DNA of 38,892 bases from the IMG/VR virus record IMGVR_UViG_3300035670_000584, positions 1 to 38,892 of that record; one strand, written 5' to 3'. Position 1 is the first letter of the stretch. Each line of letters begins with the position of its first letter. The notes under the pieces were generated by a model that was given only the letters and a program-made list of their open reading frames with translations, had not been told where the DNA came from and made no database searches. Below are positions 38,303 through 38,892 of the stretch, one piece after another. A program made the translations under genes and the position numbers. Source of the DNA: a virus.

Positions 38303-38892
38303 AAAAAGCAATCTGCATACTATCAATATTCTTTATGGGATTCACGGTTGACATCGGTGGCACACGGGTAACTGATAATACTGGGACGATGCAGGGGTAT
38401 ATGAGTGGTAGCGAACAAGAGTATAGTTTTAGTGATAACTTTAATATTGCTAATACAACAGACCCAACGATAAATGATAATTGGGCAAAATCAACGGGCG
38501 AAGTAAATACATTCACGGCAAATATATCAAGCAATACATTATACATAACAAATGGTGATAATAATTCGTTGGTATATTATACGGGAGATACATCTATTGC
38601 AGAACCATCTGCACAAGTTGCTTGTAATCCTGGTTCTTCTGAAATTGCTGGCTTACTATTTTCGTCAGACGTTACTGGCGATACTGGATATACAGTAGAA
38701 ATACGAAATGGAACTGGTAACGGATTGAGGGTTGGTAGACGAATAGATGGAACGGGGACGACAACATTAGTTACATATACATTTACTCCCGATAGTGGTT
38801 ATTACAATATAAAAGCAGATTTAACACGGTCGGGGACAATATCATATATAAGAGCAAAATATTGGGACGTTGTCGATAGCGAACCTGCCAAT
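38290..38892 (+). CDS. Exported jelly-roll protein 3, cut by the window edge
   Basis: Two hundred and one codons are visible and the frame continues at 2-226, giving a protein of about 240 residues if the ends join. MGIIKKAICILSIFFMGFTV is signal-peptide-like. YSFSDNFNIANTTDP matches the opening strand of the protein before it, so the two are probably related jelly rolls. It overlaps the preceding gene by 13 bases. The C-terminal strand pattern contains TSTLVTYTFTPDSG-like text. A lectin-like role is inferred. Confidence 0.65.
   Translation, partial: MGIIKKAICILSIFFMGFTVDIGGTRVTDNTGTMQGYMSGSEQEYSFSDNFNIANTTDPTINDNWAKSTGEVNTFTANISSNTLYITNGDNNSLVYYTGDTSIAEPSAQVACNPGSSEIAGLLFSSDVTGDTGYTVEIRNGTGNGLRVGRRIDGTGTTTLVTYTFTPDSGYYNIKADLTRSGTISYIRAKYWDVVDSEPAN
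38790..38892. repeat. Right copy of the terminal repeat
   Basis: Matches 1-103: 75 identical bases at the outer end, six differences in the first 28. Encodes the same peptide as the left copy. Confidence 0.9.

Noticed and set aside
1-38892. Integrase, excisionase or other lysogeny genes
   Set aside because: None found on either strand. The HTH-like gene at 14107 alone does not show a temperate lifestyle.
1-38892. Alternative genetic code (reassigned TAG or TGA)
   Set aside because: TAA, TGA and TAG all end recognisable genes at expected places, so the standard bacterial code fits.
1-38892. CRISPR array or insertion sequence
   Set aside because: No spaced direct repeats of the right size and no transposase. 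The only tandem repeats are coding (1197-1940) or the 11-mers at 18099.

Overview
The window looks like the nearly complete genome of a tailed bacteriophage with a long, non-contractile tail (siphovirus). It is AT-rich, and every gene but one lies on the + strand. The first and last 103 bases are the same segment: 75 bases are identical and the preceding 28 differ only at third codon positions. A gene cut at the right edge (38290-38892) continues in frame at the left edge (2-226). I therefore read the window as a circular or terminally redundant, circularly permuted phage genome cut inside a fibre gene. The head genes are HK97-like, with a PBSX/Terminase_3-type large terminase. The tail-tip genes follow lambda order (distal tail protein, gpL-like, NlpC/P60 gpK-like, gpI-gpJ fusion). 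The host is not identifiable. A lambda-type tail tip and a lytic transglycosylase with an exported-type N-terminus fit a Gram-negative (diderm) host, but that is inference. I see no integrase, excisionase, DNA polymerase, tRNA or CRISPR.

Layout in transcription order. A 210-bp control region (13288-13497) has a near-consensus promoter (TTTACA, 17 bp, TATAAT) with operator-like repeats. It also carries a divergent, apparently leaderless promoter for the only minus-strand gene. The early region (13498-20110) encodes small regulators, a lytic transglycosylase, a coiled-coil partner of RecT, a RecT/Bet single-strand annealing protein, a PD-(D/E)XK-like nuclease, a DnaD/Lin1244-type replication protein containing a candidate origin, a NinG/HNH-like protein and a run of tiny genes. 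It closes with a Rho-independent terminator and a leader that can fold into an RNA structure (20111-20342). The packaging and head region (20343-31720) has a ParB-methyltransferase fusion, both terminase subunits, a portal-MuF fusion, prohead protease, major capsid protein and neck proteins. It is interrupted after the capsid gene by a four-gene cassette (27443-30141): a Rossmann-like DUF115-like protein, a radical SAM protein, a zinc ribbon and a glycosyltransferase.

A large adhesin/fibre block (31737-38892, continuing 1-2415) sits between the neck genes and the tail tube gene. Its long fibre and four jelly-roll or LamG-like proteins each start with what looks like a Sec signal peptide. They are followed by a cohesin/dockerin-like protein, a membrane protein and a protein with eleven 22-residue repeats. 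The tail genes proper follow (2440-10548): tube, two chaperone frames joined by a programmed -1 frameshift, tape measure and tip. The region ends with another signal-peptide fibre (10947), a second exported protein (11889) and a holin-like protein (12786).

The points most worth pursuing are the signal-peptide-bearing fibre set, the radical SAM/glycosyltransferase cassette beside the capsid gene, the 11-bp phased repeats inside the replication gene, and the apparent total absence of GATC, GGCC and CCGG.
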